A stretch of DNA of 64,000 nt from Cunninghamia lanceolata (GCA_027924645.1 BSBN01000297.1:2976001-3040000), one strand, 5' to 3'; counted from the first letter of the stretch, positions 11,620-24,159 are shown. Notes: a model not told the origin generated them from the letters alone. Translations and numbers: made by a program.

Positions 11620-12720
11620 AAAATCTTGTGTTCAAGGACAATGGGTGTAAGATATAGAATAGCTCTGGAACCTTAATTGTTGTTGGTAAGAAGACACATG
11701 GTAATGTCTATCACTTGAAAGGTGTTGAAAATTATTGCTTGTTGGCTAAGTCAGATGAAAGTTGGCTATGGCATAGGAGAATGTATCACATTAATTTCAA
11801 TAATCTGGTAAGAATAAGCACTATTCAAGCTATAAGAGATCTGCCTAAGATTGTGAAGCCTGCCAATGTGATATGCACAGAATGCCAGTTTGGGAAGATG
11901 ACAAAGACCACTGTCAAAAGAAAAGAACAATCCTCTATTGATTTGCTGGAGCTGGTGCATATAGACCTATGTGGTCCCACAAGAACAAGAAGTCTGCAAG
12001 GTGAAAGGTATTTCATGCTTCTCATTGATGATTTTTCAAGAATGACTTGGGTTACTTTCCTTAGAGAAAAGATAGAAGCTTTAGATAAGTTCAAGGCATT
12101 CAAAGCTATGGTTGAAATTAATTGGATTTGAGTATCAAATGCTTAAGATCTAACAGAGGGGGTGAGTTCACTTTAAATGAGTTCAATGCTTTTTGTGAGG
12201 AACATGGAATAAAAAGACATGTGTTTGCTCCCCTGACTCCTCAACAAAATGGAGTGGTTGAAAGGAAGAATAGAACTATTCAAGAAGCTACTAAAACAAT
12301 GGTCAAAGAGGCAAACCTACCGAAGTGTACTGGAAAGAAGAAATACATACTACTATCTACATTCAAAATAGAGTGCAAGTCAGAGCAGAAGAAACAAAGA
12401 CACCTTATGAACTATGGTATGGTAGATCCCCTACTGTCAAATACTTCAAAGTTTTTGGAAGCAAGTGTTACATCAAAAGAAATCAAGAATTAGGGAAGTT
12501 TGATGCTAGATGTGATGAAGGCATATTACTTGGTTACTCCACTAAGAGCAAGGCTTACCGGTGCTATAACAAAAGACTGAGAAAGATCATTAAAAGTGCA
12601 AATGTGAAGGTAGATGAAGACATCCAACCAGATGGATATGAGTCAGATGAACCTGCTGATATAGGAAAGGTTGAAAAGGGAAAAGAAAAGGATGACCAGG
12701 CTGAAGAACAAGCTCCGAAA
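11620..12720 (+). pseudogene. Copia integrase
   Basis: The GAG-pre-integrase zinc domain is at 11715-11900, with WLWHRRMYHIN and CTECQFGKM giving the HHCC pattern. The catalytic core follows in three frames. The first aspartate is in LVHIDLCGP. The second block, after a shift near 12125, reads LRSNRGGEF where LRSDRGGEF is standard, so the catalytic Asp is Asn. The third block NGVVERKNRT keeps the glutamate. A second shift near 12325 leads to ELWYGRSPTVKYFKVFGSKCY and ILLGYSTKSKAYRCYN, the C-terminal copia integrase region. It would insert cDNA into the genome. Two frameshifts and the D-to-N change make it inactive. Confidence 0.92.
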
Positions 12721-13830
12721 GAAGAAGAAACTCAAGATGAGGCTCCAGTAAGAACTAAAACTCCAAGATATGTGCAAAGAGATCATTCTGAAGATCAGAT
12801 TATTGGTGACAAGAGGAAAAGTGTGATGACAAGAAGCAGAATTACAGAGGAACAAGTAAATCTATGTTTGTTGTCTAAGGTGGAACCTAAAACAATAAAT
12901 GAAGCATGCAATGATGAGCATTGGGTCAAGGCAATGAAAGAAAAACTCCAATAGATTAAGAAGAACAAGACTTGGGAACTTGCCCCTAGGCCTACAAGCA
13001 AGAATGTGATTGGAACAAAGTGGGTTTTCTGAAACAAATTGAATAAAGTTGGAGAAGTTGTGAGAAACAAGGTAAGACTTGTATGTAAAGGCTACTCCCA
13101 AGTTGGAGGAATTGATTATGAAGAGACCTATGCTCTGGTGGCAAGAATGGAGGCTATCAAATTATTTTTGGCATTTCCAACACACAAAGATTTCAAAGTA
13201 TATCAGATGGATGTGAAATCTACCTTTCTGAATGGTGATCTAGAAGTCTACATAGAGCAACTGGATGGGTTCCAATTATCAAACAAACTAGACATGGTGT
13301 GCAAATAAAAGGCCTTTTATGGATTGAAACAAGCTCCTGGAGCTTGGTATGCAAGATTGGATAAGTATCTATTACAGCAAGGTTTCAGTAAAGGGTCCGC
13401 AGATAGTAATTTCTATATCAAGGTAAGTAAAGATCAAATCCTAATTATTGAAGTCTATGTAGATGATATCATATTTGGTGGAAATGAAGAGATGTGCAAG
13501 AATTTTGCAAATGAAATGCAAAAAGAGTTTGAGATGTCTGTGTGGTGAGATGAATTTCTTCCTTGGACTGCAAATCAATTAGACTGACAAAGGTATTTTC
13601 ATTTCTCAATCAAAATATGTCAGGGAATTGTTGAAGAAGTTTAAAATGGAGGACTCTAAACTAGTATGCACTCCTATGGTTACCAGTTGTAAACTAAGCA
13701 AGAATGATGAATCTCCCAGGGCTGATCAAAGCAAGTACAAATCAATATTGGAGGACTACTTTACCTAATTGCTACTAGACCAGATATTCTGCATGTAGTT
13801 TGTCTTGTGGCTAGATTTTAATCAAATCCT
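12720..13830 (+). pseudogene. Copia reverse transcriptase
   Basis: Read mostly in one frame: EACNDEHWVKAMKEKLQ near 12900, a TAG, then NKTWELAPRP and GTKWVF, a TGA, then [20 protein letters not shown] and [12 protein letters not shown] (first catalytic Asp). After a TAA near 13306 come YGLKQAPGAWY and the YVDD active site at 13456-13467. A frameshift near 13545 and a stop near 13590 precede the connection region (NFFLGLQI and SKYVRELLKKF). This is RVT_2, which copies element RNA into DNA. Catalytic residues are intact, but at least four stops and one shift interrupt it. Confidence 0.92.
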
Positions 13831-13845
13831 AGAGATTCACATGTA

Positions 13846-14406
13846 ATGGCAATTAAAAGGATATTCAGGTACTTGAAGGGTACTCTTGATTATGGATTGT
13901 GGTATCCTAAGAACAATGATTTTGCTTTGAGTACCTACATAGATGCAGATTGGGTTGGATGTGCTGATGATAGGAAAAGCACAAGTAGAGGTGCATTCTT
14001 CCTTGGAGATAGAGCAGTGTCCTGGCATAACAAGAAACAAGAATCAGTTTCCTTGTCTACTGTAGAAGCAAAATATATTGCTACAGTATCATGTTGCACT
14101 CAGGTGCTCTGGATGAAGCAAATGTTAAACGATATCAAAGTTGAGTTTGATGGACCAATTCCTATTCTTTGTGATAACACAAGTGACATAAACATTTCAA
14201 AGAATCCAATGATGCACTCAAAGACAAAGCACATTTCAATCAAGTATCACTTCTTGAGGGAGAAAGTAGCAGAGAATGAGGTAAAGCTTGAGTATGTGCC
14301 TAAAAAAGATCTATTTGCTAATATATTCACTAAGGCTCTTCCAAAAGACACATTTGAGTATCTCTGGGAGAAATTAGGGGTTATTACCCCTCCTCCCTTG
14401 AACTAG
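13846..14406 (+). pseudogene. Copia RNase H domain
   Basis: An open stretch of about 187 codons reads IFRYLKGTLDYGLWY, then IDADWVGCADDRKSTS (DADWAG motif with the first catalytic Asp), LSTVEAKYIA (normally SSTEAEY; the glutamate at the second position is kept but the motif is altered), ILCDNTSDINISKNPMMHSK (third acidic residue) and TKHISIKYHFLRE. It ends at TAG 14404 after a Pro-rich tail. The enzyme removes RNA from the RNA:DNA hybrid during replication. This is the longest intact frame of the element and closes pol. No envelope-like ORF follows before the 3' LTR. Confidence 0.93.
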
Positions 14407-14482
14407 ATGAATAGGAAGGTGCATCAGTCCAATGTGCTTCAAAATACATTTCTCTTTTTGGACTGATGTTGGAGGCTACCTC

Positions 14483-14763
14483 TCAAGGGGAGCAGGTAGT
14501 GGTTTGAGAAGGTTGTATCATTCAGGGGGAGTAAAGAATGGTTTTTAGACTGATCAAAGAAGTATTGTGCAAGTATGTGCAGTAGAAGAGATGAGAAGAC
14601 CTTTTCCATTGATGTCAAAGGGGGAGAGAAATCATGTGAAAAACTCAGGGGGATTAAGAGTGCAGAGGTATAAAAAGAAAGGGGGAGTTCTGATGTAGAA
14701 TTATGTATTTGGTAGAACATGTTTTTCACATCATATGTTGCCATCAATGAAAAAGGACAAGAT
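14483..14763 (+). promoter_or_regulatory. Multiple polypurine tracts
   Basis: Between pol and the 3' LTR lie repeated purine tracts: caaggggagcagg near 14484, caggggagtaaag-like near 14523, aaagggggagagaa at 14617, cagggggattaag near 14646, gaaagggggag near 14675 and aaaaaggacaaga just before the LTR at 14764. Arrays like this are characteristic of Sireviruses. The proximal tract is degenerate (G to A changes). Confidence 0.7.
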
Positions 14764-16180
14764 TGTTGCAAGTATGTGCTAATTGGTGTTGTCATTGATG
14801 TCAACATATCTGTGTTGTCATTTGTGTCAACTATATCTTCAGATATTGTTGTCTATTGATTGATTGAAGAACATTGTCTGAGTATTTTGCTCTGCATATT
14901 TCCTATGTTGAAGACTGGAGTATGAGCTTTGGTTGTTTTTTAGAGAAGTGTTTGAAGATTCTAAATCCAGAATTTGGTGGTCTAGGTTGCTATGCAAAAA
15001 AAGTTCTATTCACCAGTGTGAAGATTATGCCTGGCAAGGTTTGCAGTGTGACAAAGAGAAAGTGTTTTGCTCCACATTTCTCTGCAGATTGGAGCTTGGG
15101 TTTTTGGTTCTAGAATTAATCTTATAAGGTCCTTAGTCATCTTCATTCTAAAGGCAATGAGATTTGAAGCTCCAGAAAAAAAAGTTTCTAATTAGCAAAG
15201 TTTGACAGTGTCTGATTGAGAATAGTCTATGATCCATCTTCAAGTGAAATAAGTTAAGATCTGTTGTAGTTGGATTTGTTTTTTTCCAAATGATTATGTG
15301 ATGTTCATGGATGTCCTTTGAATGCATTGAAGGCATGTGTTTGATCCGCAAGTTGTAATGAAAATGTTGGAAGCGTGTGTTCAAGTGTTCTTGATGATTA
15401 CACCAGTCTGGCTAACCTGAATGATTAACACTCTTTGCGGATGAATTTTTTGAATTATAGAAGTGTGTGGTAGCATGTGAAGATGTAATTGAGTCCATGC
15501 TAAGATGTGAAGTGTTCCTCATTTATTCTTTTAGTCCACAAATTTGTTTAGGTCTAGTCCTAATTTGATGAATGTATTTATGCCGACCTTGGAGATTGTT
15601 CCAATGGTTGATGATTGTAATGCAGACCTTGATGTACATTCCAAGGTTGATGAATTGTATAAATACATGTAATGAATTTTTGTTTGAGTGTCAGAGTGTA
15701 AAGATGAGAAGATAAGTGCAAAGTGTAAAGGCAGAACAGAGCAGAGGAGATAATTTGCGCTTCAATTGAGTTGAACTCAGGCATGGTGTAAATGCTACTT
15801 GATTAGTTCAACCCTTGGAATTGAGCCACCCTCAGTAGTAAGCCACCCCCAGCAGTGAGCCAACCCTTGGCAATGAGCCATCCTATTGGGCAGTGAGCCA
15901 CCTTTTGATATTTAGTATTATTACTACATTTATATTGTGAGCTAACACTCACCATGGTTTTTCCCTGTTTAGGGTTTTCCATGTAAAAAATATGGTATTC
16001 ATGTGTATGTGGTGTTGATGTGTTCATGTTTGGATATTGTTGTTCATGTTTAATGCACATAATAGAATAAGGAAATAAGTTAAGTGATTGTGAAAGTGAT
16101 TTTTATTTAAAGAAGTTAAAGTTTTTGATACAACTGATTCACCCCCCTCCCCTCCTAGTTGTCTTGTGTCATTCTTTCCA
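14764..16180 (+). repeat. 3' LTR of copia element
   Basis: Starts TGTTGCAAGTATGTGC and matches the 5' LTR throughout. It is about 80 bp longer because of an expansion at about 15815-15905 in which a cagtgagccacc-like unit recurs about five times; the 5' LTR has a single cagtgatccacc. The right edge is uncertain (cattctttcca here versus cattcaaca in the 5' copy). Confidence 0.82.
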
Positions 16181-17888
16181 AAAACCAAATGTTTTTTCTT
16201 ACATTTTTAGCAACTAGTTTGATGGATATTAATGAGTTTGTGAAGTGTTTATGTCACTATTTATTTGATAATTGTAAATAACTTTGTGTGGCCAATCTAG
16301 GCACAGCCCAAACCATCTATGTAGACTCTCTTCATTCTATCTTGGGATTCATATGTTGCAGTAGTTTGGATGGATGGTACTCTCAAAACATTGCACCTTC
16401 TTAAAGCTTGATTGTTGATTCTCATGGTCAAATCAAGAATGGTTTTATTTGTAGACCTACCTATCCAATGTTGAGGCTAAATGTGGGTAAAAGCTTAGAA
16501 TTTTTTAGTTTATTTTATTAAGCCCTTTTTTTCTTGCCCAATCTTTTGCATATTTTTTTAGATCTTCTTAGTTTAGAATTAGATTAGGATTTCAAAACTT
16601 GTATAGTTCTATTATAGATTTGAAATTTCATAAATGCAAGTTGTTATAATGCTAGTTATAGGATGAAAAGTCACATTTTTTTGGCAATATATACTTAGAT
16701 CAATTTTTTAATGTATTGTTAAATCTAAAAACTAATTATTTATTTGCAATTTAATCCCTGGTGTGTTGAAAATTTTATCTACACTTTTCAGGCCCCTTAT
16801 TGAAATAGAAAAATACAATGAACAACTAAGTTATCTTGCAAGGCCAAGACCTAGCAACACAGATCTTGGGGTAGTAATTTTCCAATTTTGGGATTTGATT
16901 CCTTTGAAGAGAGGTGAGATACCCAATATTTCATCTAAGTTGAGCATTGTGTCAAAACACTCATCAACATGACTCTTGGGAAGGATTATTGATTATTGAG
17001 TAGTTGTCTTATTACATAGGGAAAAGAGTAGAGTTGTGTCACACTTTGTTAAAGGAAACAAATAGGATTGGTCTCAATTTTTAACTTGAATCACTTGAAA
17101 GTGACATACATGTTTTGAATTTTGAAATGATGTAAACAAATGAAGTATATTTTTAGTGTAGTTTATGTTTGTGTTTTTATAAAAATTTAAAAGAATATTT
17201 TGATGTAGTTTAATATAAAATTGACACTAAAATGAATTTTTTAAGAACATTCTAAAAACAAGGTTTATGGGACTCCACTTACTAGTAATGTTCATTTATT
17301 CATTTATTTTTAATTCCATGTTTTAAAATTGAAACTTTAGGGCATGCATTAAAAACATTTAATTCCAATAAATATATTTTAATAAATGCTTAAAGTTAGG
17401 TGTATTAAAAACATAATACTTTTTAGTTAACTCCACATTTTTCTTCATGTTTATTAGAAATAGAAAAAAAAAATGTCTCAACATGAATTCTATCCTATAA
17501 GGTATCATAGTTTATCCAATTTTTTTAATAACCTTTGGTATTTTTCTTGAGACAGAAATCAACCTTATATTTAGTCATTTTTTACCTACTTATAGTGAAA
17601 ATAAAAAGAAAATATGAACACTCATTAAAATATATAAAAAAAATTAGATTTAAAAAAAAATTATTTACATGAGTATAAGTGGCAAGAACGTTAACTTTTT
17701 CAAATATTTTAAATAATTTCAAAAACATTATAAATTGGCTCCAAAGTGATCTTAAATGTGCATCCAATGGACAATTCTAGCTAGAAATGTTTTGTCTTGT
17801 AATGTCTAAAATTGCATACCTTGCAATTTCATGGTATGTGTTGCACTCACCTTGGCATCCATTCATTTAACCTAATCTAAGCCTATAT
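16181..17888. other. Unassigned AT-rich DNA
   Basis: No open frame longer than about 70 codons and no recognisable domain. Several A/T runs lie in 17100-17700. Nothing else was seen. Confidence 0.6.
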
Positions 17889-17893
17889 CCCTT

Positions 17894-19124
17894 TGTTATG
17901 TTGGAAAAAGTATCTTTGGGGGCTTTTTCCTCTTAAGGTTTAGCTCTTGGGTCCTTTAGAATGCATTTAGAGCATCTTGCATGATTTTGATGACTCTCGA
18001 TGAGAAAACCCTTAGGTTTCATGGAAAATGGGACTTAGGAGGTACATTTATGATGAAGCCTACCTAAAATAGGGGGAGGAATTGGGTGCCCACGCCCTAG
18101 TCCTGCCCTATTTTAGGTCAGGACCTATTTTTGGGTGTCGGTTTATGATCGTTGTTTAGGTCCTATGCCGACATCCTAAGTTTGAATTACGAAATTCTTA
18201 GCGGGAATGTTTGTAGTTGAATATATAAGCATGATTAGTGTTTCATTTGTAAACTAGATGGCATTTTTTATTCATGAGATTATGTGAAAGTGATTCAAGG
18301 CATTCATTGTGTGGCAGAGCAGACTTTTGTGTTGTTATTGTGCTTGTTTGTTGCAGATTTGGCATTCATCTCCTCATGGCATGAAGAGCATCTTCCTTCC
18401 ATGAGATCTTCACTACAAGGTGATATCAATTGTGTTTTCTATCATTTATCATTTGGACTTTACCTCTATCCCATAGGGATATGCATTATTTATCTGACAA
18501 TGATGTTCGCAAGACTTGAATGTCTCTCTGGGGCTTGACTGAGGCAAGCCTCTAAACACCACAACCCCCAACCCACTTTTCTATGATTGCAGTTTATAGG
18601 TTGCAAAAGTGAAAGAAGTGGAGTTATAGGAGAGTGGTGTAGACTATCAGAATTGTAGATCAGAGAAGAAAATAGGGACCTAGACTTGGGAACCCACTCA
18701 TTAGTCCTTTGGATCCCACAACTGTAAAATCTCTGAAATAGCAAAACTATGTTGCAGACAACATTTCTAGATCCTAAAGAAAACTAAGGCACTAGACTAG
18801 GGCACCCACTCATTAGTCCCCAAATTTTCCACACACTGAACTTCAAAATCTAGTATGTATTTGATTGTCATTTGATATCTCTGTGTGTGATCATTTTCCA
18901 TGGTTTGTCTGTTTGTTTACGAGTTCGTGAAATTAGGGTGTTGAGCATAATGAGGCTTAATTAAACAATAAATTCACGCAATTCCAACCTTCCCCTATGT
19001 TCCAAGTGACAAGAGATCTATAGTATAGTTCTCTACTCGGTTGAATGTCTTTGAATGTTTAGTGGTGAAAGGAGGATCAATACAAGCCATTAAAATGAAT
19101 CCTCTTCATTTTTAACCCTAAACA
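17894..19124 (+). repeat. 5' LTR of LARD-like element
   Basis: Matches 22929-24159 end to end with scattered substitutions. Contains an inverted repeat, acctaaaataggg at 18062-18074 against ccctattttaggt at 18106-18118, which could form a hairpin in RNA or DNA. An open frame at 18284-18538 also occurs in the other LTR because of LTR duplication and is not considered a gene. Confidence 0.9.
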
Positions 19125-19140
19125 TTTTGGTGAACCCATA
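19125..19140 (+). promoter_or_regulatory. Putative primer-binding site
   Basis: ttttggtgaacccat follows the LTR directly. TGGTGAACCC would pair with a tRNA 3' end ...GGGTTCACCA. I cannot name the tRNA. Confidence 0.45.
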
Positions 19141-20177
19141 TTTTTGGACTTTCTTTAACCTTTCTAAGTGTTTCACTTCATATTTACATTCATTTCATTG
19201 TTCATCCTATTGTATTCAAAAAATTACAAATAAATTGAAAATTTTGAAAAAATTAGCATTTTTAGCTTGCATTTTCAAATAATTTGAATTAGTTAGCATT
19301 TAATTTCATAAAATTTATGTAATTATCATCATATATGATTTAATATACATAATTTTTTCATTTACATTGCATTTTTATGCTTAAATTGATAAAAATTGCT
19401 TGAAATTGTGCATTTGTCCATATAACTTGGTTTTGCATTAGCTAGGGTTTGTAGTCAAAATCTTGTTTCATATTTTACTACCCTTTCAAAACACTCATTA
19501 GGACTGATTTCTAACTTTAGTGTTGCATCATAATGCTTTTCTTGCAAAAATTTAATGCCTAGGGTTCGAAAACCTTGCTTTTTCACTAGAGTTGGCCTTA
19601 TCGTCTCTCTAGAATTTGCATCATACGCATTTTGTGAAGCATTTTTCTGCACTTATTGGCTGTTAACATGGTTATTATCTATTTCCCCTCCTCAAATTAT
19701 TTACAACACCCTTTTTATTAGGCACTTGCATTGAAATTTGGTGAAAATTTGTGTATTTTGGCTATATTTTTCACTAGGGTTTGACTTAGATTTGCACTAT
19801 AAGCATGTTGTGACAAATTTTATGGATTTAGGTGACTGATATTACTATTATAATCTTCTTTCCCTCCTAAAATTCTTTACAACACCCTTTTTATTGGGCC
19901 TTTGCATTGAAAATTTGTGAAAAATTGCATATTTGAGTGTATTTTCACTACATTTTGACTTGTCATCACTCTAGGTTTGCATCAAAAGTGTTTTGTGAAG
20001 GATATTATGGCTTTATTGGACTGATATCAGACATAGTTTTTTCTTCCCCTGATCAATTTCCTTACAACACCTTTTCTTTCATTTATTTGCATTGAAAAAG
20101 TTGAAAAATCAAGCATTTTAGGTCATTTTCATACATTTGCACTTATTCCTGCATAAGTTTTGAAAACCTTTTGAAAT

Positions 20178-21148
20178 ATGATTTGTAAATTATTTGAAAA
20201 CTCACACATGGCACCTTCATGTCATTTTTCTATGGTATCTTTGCACGCATTTATCAAAGATCTTGATTTTGACAAAATTTTAACCCTCATGAGTGAACAT
20301 CCTACGATATTAGAAAGCTTAACTAAGTTCATCTCCATGAGTAATAATGAAAAATATAATTGTGATAGCACTTATCCTATATCTACTACATGTGATGATG
20401 ACATAAACGTTTCCTCTGGTCATTCTTTCAAAATGGTTCTTCCCATGAGGATATACTAGTACAAGACAATGAAATCACTGATACCTTCCCAACAACAGGA
20501 GAAACACAACTTTTGCAAGACATCATGCCTCCTACAGCTAAAATAGAAGAACAAATATTTTCTAATGTTGAGGATCCTATTGATGTGATAACACTTGTAA
20601 CTAATGAGCAAATAAAAAAACTTGACAATGAACTAGTTGAATTTCAAGCATTTATGGAAAATGAAAGGATAGCGGATCAAGCTATACCTATTATTCATAA
20701 CATAAGAGATTTACTAAAAGAAGGACATGATGGTGTTAATTGTATTCAATCTTTAACACATATAATACAAAATAATGTTATGCCATGATATGATCTAGAC
20801 TATTACACATCTCTCATGAACACATACCCTTAGGTAGTAGAAGAATCAACACACCACATTGAGAATGATGAGTATAAAAATTATCTTAATACAATGGAAT
20901 CATTAGATGAAAATTATGATGATGAGGATGATAATGATACAACACTTAAACTTCTTAAAATCAATTTATCTTTCTTTCATTCTAATGTTATCCCTAGCCA
21001 AGAAGAAGCATTAGTGAATGTGGAAAGAGATCTCACAGAACAACAAGCTTATTATGACTACTATGAAGATGACTATCTGAACTATGATGAAATAATTGGC
21101 ATAATAGAAGTGGACAAGGAGAAAGTTAAGAATTCACCTCATCCATGA
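20178..21148 (+). pseudogene. Unknown acidic ORF of LARD-like element
   Basis: About 320 codons remain in two frames: 20178-20459, then after a shift near 20430 the other frame runs to the TGA at 21146-21148, broken by stops at about 20786 and 20833. The product is rich in Asp, Glu, Asn, Ile and Tyr (for example ENYDDEDDNDTT and AYYDYYEDDYLNYDE). It has no zinc knuckle, DSG protease, RT or integrase motif. Its position near the 5' end is that of gag, so a diverged Gag-like protein is possible, but nothing in the sequence proves it. I do not recognise the family. Confidence 0.35.
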
Positions 21149-21149
21149 A

Positions 21150-22928
21150 AAAATGGCATTGATTTAATTGTTGACAAAGGTTAGTTTGGTTGTCTCGGTA
21201 GGTAAGTATTTCTAACCCTTTACCTCTGTGTTGTGTTTCCCTCGTGATGTGTTATGTGTCATTTAGGCCTCCTGGGATGACCTTGATACTCTTGTAAGGT
21301 CGAGGATACTGGGAGACCACCTCTATTATGATCTTCCTCTATTTGTATCATCATTCTTCTATATTGCTTTTCCTCTATTTTCATTGTTGTGTGTTGTGTC
21401 TTACGGACATAGCATTGCAGTTGGTGACTTGGGGCACCCTCCTACGTGACTATCCCTAAGGCACTTGTTTCTCCTCTCTTGATTTATTGTTTCCCTTCCT
21501 CTAGTGGTTCTATCTAGCAGGCGGATGACGAAAAACGTATTATATTGATAAGGACCTAGTGTCCCTTCAGCGAGAAATCAATAAATGGACCAAGTCCATA
21601 CATGACGACAGGGTTGATATATATTATCCGATGCTTGGCTAGTAGAATCACTCCATGTGATCTTGATGTTGTCTTATCCCACTAACAAACCATAACAATA
21701 TTGTTGCTCTATGCACTTTGTTTATCTTTGAATCTCGCCTTGGTTACACTCAGTTATGAGATTTCTGTGGTATAGCCCCATGGTTATACTCAGTCTATGA
21801 ATCCGTAGTATAACCTCAGCTCTCTATGTGAATGGTTATATGCATTGTTTTTTATCATGATTATATGGATGCTAACACTTTTCTTGCAGGAATGTGTTTG
21901 TGGGGATATTTGGCAATCATAAAGTACATGTCACCTCCGAGGGGCATGGGCCTTGTGAGAGCTTATGTTCCCTTGTGTGTTTTCTTCCTACCTTAATGTG
22001 CTTGATATCGGTACACAATATCAACCACCTTAAGGTGGGGGCATATATAAGGTAAGTTGTCTGTTCTATATGCTAGTAAAGTGTGTTTGAACAATCTTAA
22101 AATTTTGAACAATCTTGAAATCTACTGCATATACCTCCTTTTCACTGTAAGGCATCTCTGTGATGTGGGTGGGGTTGTATACTTTTGAGCTCATACCTCC
22201 TTTTCACTGTCAAGCATCTCTTTGATGCGGGTGGGGTTGTATGCCATGCTTCATTTTCACTGTAAGGTGTCTACGTGATGCGGGTGCGGTTACATTTTCT
22301 AAAAGTCCTTTGCGAAGGTGGGGAGAGGATTTGTGACTATCCAAACCCTTAAGCATGTCTTCGGTGATTTTTGTGGAAAAGCCTAATCATTGGTGTGTGC
22401 CTATAATGTGCCTGAGATGGTGATGAACCTAGAAATAGGTACACTCCTTCGCTTGTCTGCCATTTTTTCTCTGTGTCTTCTATGTGTGTGTATTACATGT
22501 TTGTTCCCAAGCATAGTCTTAAAGACCGATGGCAATGAGTCCCTCCTATGCTTTTGGATTTGTATGGCATGTTTGTTCTCAAGTGCAGTCTTAAAGTCTG
22601 GTGGCGATGAGTCTCTCCTACATTTTGGGTTGTGTGTTTACTTTCCTTGCACTTGCATTCTGCATTTCATATATGAGAAAAAGAAAAAGAAAATCATCCG
22701 TGTATTCACTACATTCAATGTATTCACTATATTTTGCATGTCTTCAATGTTGTATTCTTTGTGTTTTACATGACTGTAACTGTCTTCTCCATGTTTTGTG
22801 TGCATGTTACTATCTTCATTGTGATTGGCATGTCTTCTCTGTGCTTTGCATGTTTGTTGTGTTTATTGACTATACTTTAATGCATGTATTGGCCTTACAT
22901 TTATACATACATTAAAGTGGGGATTAAA
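21150..22928 (+). other. Non-coding interior of LARD-like element with short repeats and PPT
   Basis: Three copies of a ~62/53-bp unit (ttttcactgt...ggcatctc...gatg.gggt.gggttgtat) occupy 22131-22300. A second pair of related ~75-bp units lies at about 22500-22625 around agtcttaaag..gatggcaatgag and agtcttaaag..ggtggcgatgag. The frame at 22390-22773 reads through these and is judged incidental. The last bases, aaagtggggattaaa (22914-22928), form the polypurine tract. Confidence 0.6.
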
Positions 22929-24159
22929 TGTTATGTCATAAAAAGTATTTTGGGGGCTTTTTCCTCTTAAGGTTTAGCTCCTGGGTCCTTTAGAATGTAT
23001 TTAGAGCATCTTGCATGATTTTGATGACTCTCGAAGAGAAAACCTTGAGGTTTCATGGCAAACGGGACTTAGGGGGTGCACTTATGATGAACCCTTCCTG
23101 AAATAGGGCAGAGGACTTGGGTGCCCGCGCCCTAGTCCTGCCCTATTTTAGGTTAGGACCTATTTTTGGGTGTTAGTTTATGACTGTTGTTTAGGTCCTA
23201 TGCCGACATCCTAAGTTTGAATTACTAAATTCTTAGTTGGAATGTCTGTAGTTGCATATATAAGCATGATTAGTGATTCACTTCTAAACTAGATGTCATT
23301 CTTTATTCACAAGCTTATGTGAAAGTGATTCAAGGCATTCATTGTGTGGCAGAGCAGACTTTTGTGTTGTTATTGTGCTTGTTTGTTGCAGATTTGGCAT
23401 CCATGTCCTCATGGCATGAAGAGCATCTTCCTTCCATGAGATCTTCACTACAAGGTGATATCAATTGTGTTTTCTATCATTTATCATTTGGATTTTGCCT
23501 CTATCCCACAAGGATACGCACTCTTTATCTGACAAGGGTGTTCAGAAGAATTAAATGTGTCTCTGGGGCTTGACTAAGGCAACCTTCTAAACACCACAAC
23601 CCCCAACCCACTTTTCTGTGATTGCAGGTTACAGGTTGCAAAAGTGAAAGAAGTGGAGTTACAAGAGAGCAGTACAGATTGTCAAAATTACAGATCAAAG
23701 ATGAAAACAGGGACCTGGACTCAGGTGCCTGCTCATTAGTCCTCTAGATCCTGCAACTATAAAATCTCTAGAATAGCAGAACTGTATTACAGACAACATT
23801 TCCAAATCCTGAAGAAAACTGAGGCACTAGACTAGGGTGCCCGCTCATTAGGCCCTGACTATTTCACACACCAAGCTTTGAAATCTGGTATGTATTTTAT
23901 TGTCATTTGATATCTCTATGTGTGATCATTTTCCATGGTTTGTTCATTTGCTTACAATTTCACGAAATTAGGGTTTTGAGCATAATTGGGCTTAATTGAA
24001 CAATAAATTAACACAATTCTAATCTTCCCTTATGTTCCAAGTGATAGGAGATGTGTAGTAGAGTTCTCTACTCAGTTGAATGTCCTTGAATGTTTAGTGG
24101 TGAAAGGAGGATCAATACATGCCATTAAAATTAATCCTCTTCATTTGTAACCCTAAACA
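22929..24159 (+). repeat. 3' LTR of LARD-like element
   Basis: Same length (1231 bp) as the 5' LTR. The hairpin-forming arms are kept, with one arm reading cctgaaataggg and the other ccctattttagg. The target duplication CCCTT follows. Confidence 0.9.

Larger units (their letters stand above)
8949..16180 (+). mobile_element. Ty1/copia LTR retrotransposon, Sirevirus-like, decayed
   Basis: Two long similar LTRs (8949-10286 and 14764 to about 16180) enclose a copia-order interior: Gag, protease, integrase, RT, RNase H. Integrase ahead of RT defines Ty1/copia. Several polypurine tracts between RNase H and the 3' LTR are a feature described for Sireviruses. The LTRs carry a block of the type tggtttttccct...agggttttc...aaaaat that recurs in plant copia LTRs. 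A 5-bp target duplication was not confirmed: the left flank is ttttc and the right flank is tttcc or aaaaa depending on where the LTR ends. Frameshifts and stops inactivate the coding region. Confidence 0.9.

Noticed and set aside
8944..16185. Target duplication of the copia element (ttttc / tttcc)
   Set aside because: The right LTR end is ambiguous and the match is imperfect within T-rich sequence, so it is not claimed.
18284..18538. Open frame of about 84 codons with a hydrophobic stretch, repeated at 23319-23573
   Set aside because: Both copies lie at the same place in the two LTRs; duplication comes from the LTR, and no family resemblance was seen.
22390..22773. Cys-rich hydrophobic open frame of 127 codons
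   Set aside because: It reads through internal repeats of the LARD-like element and lacks any conserved domain.
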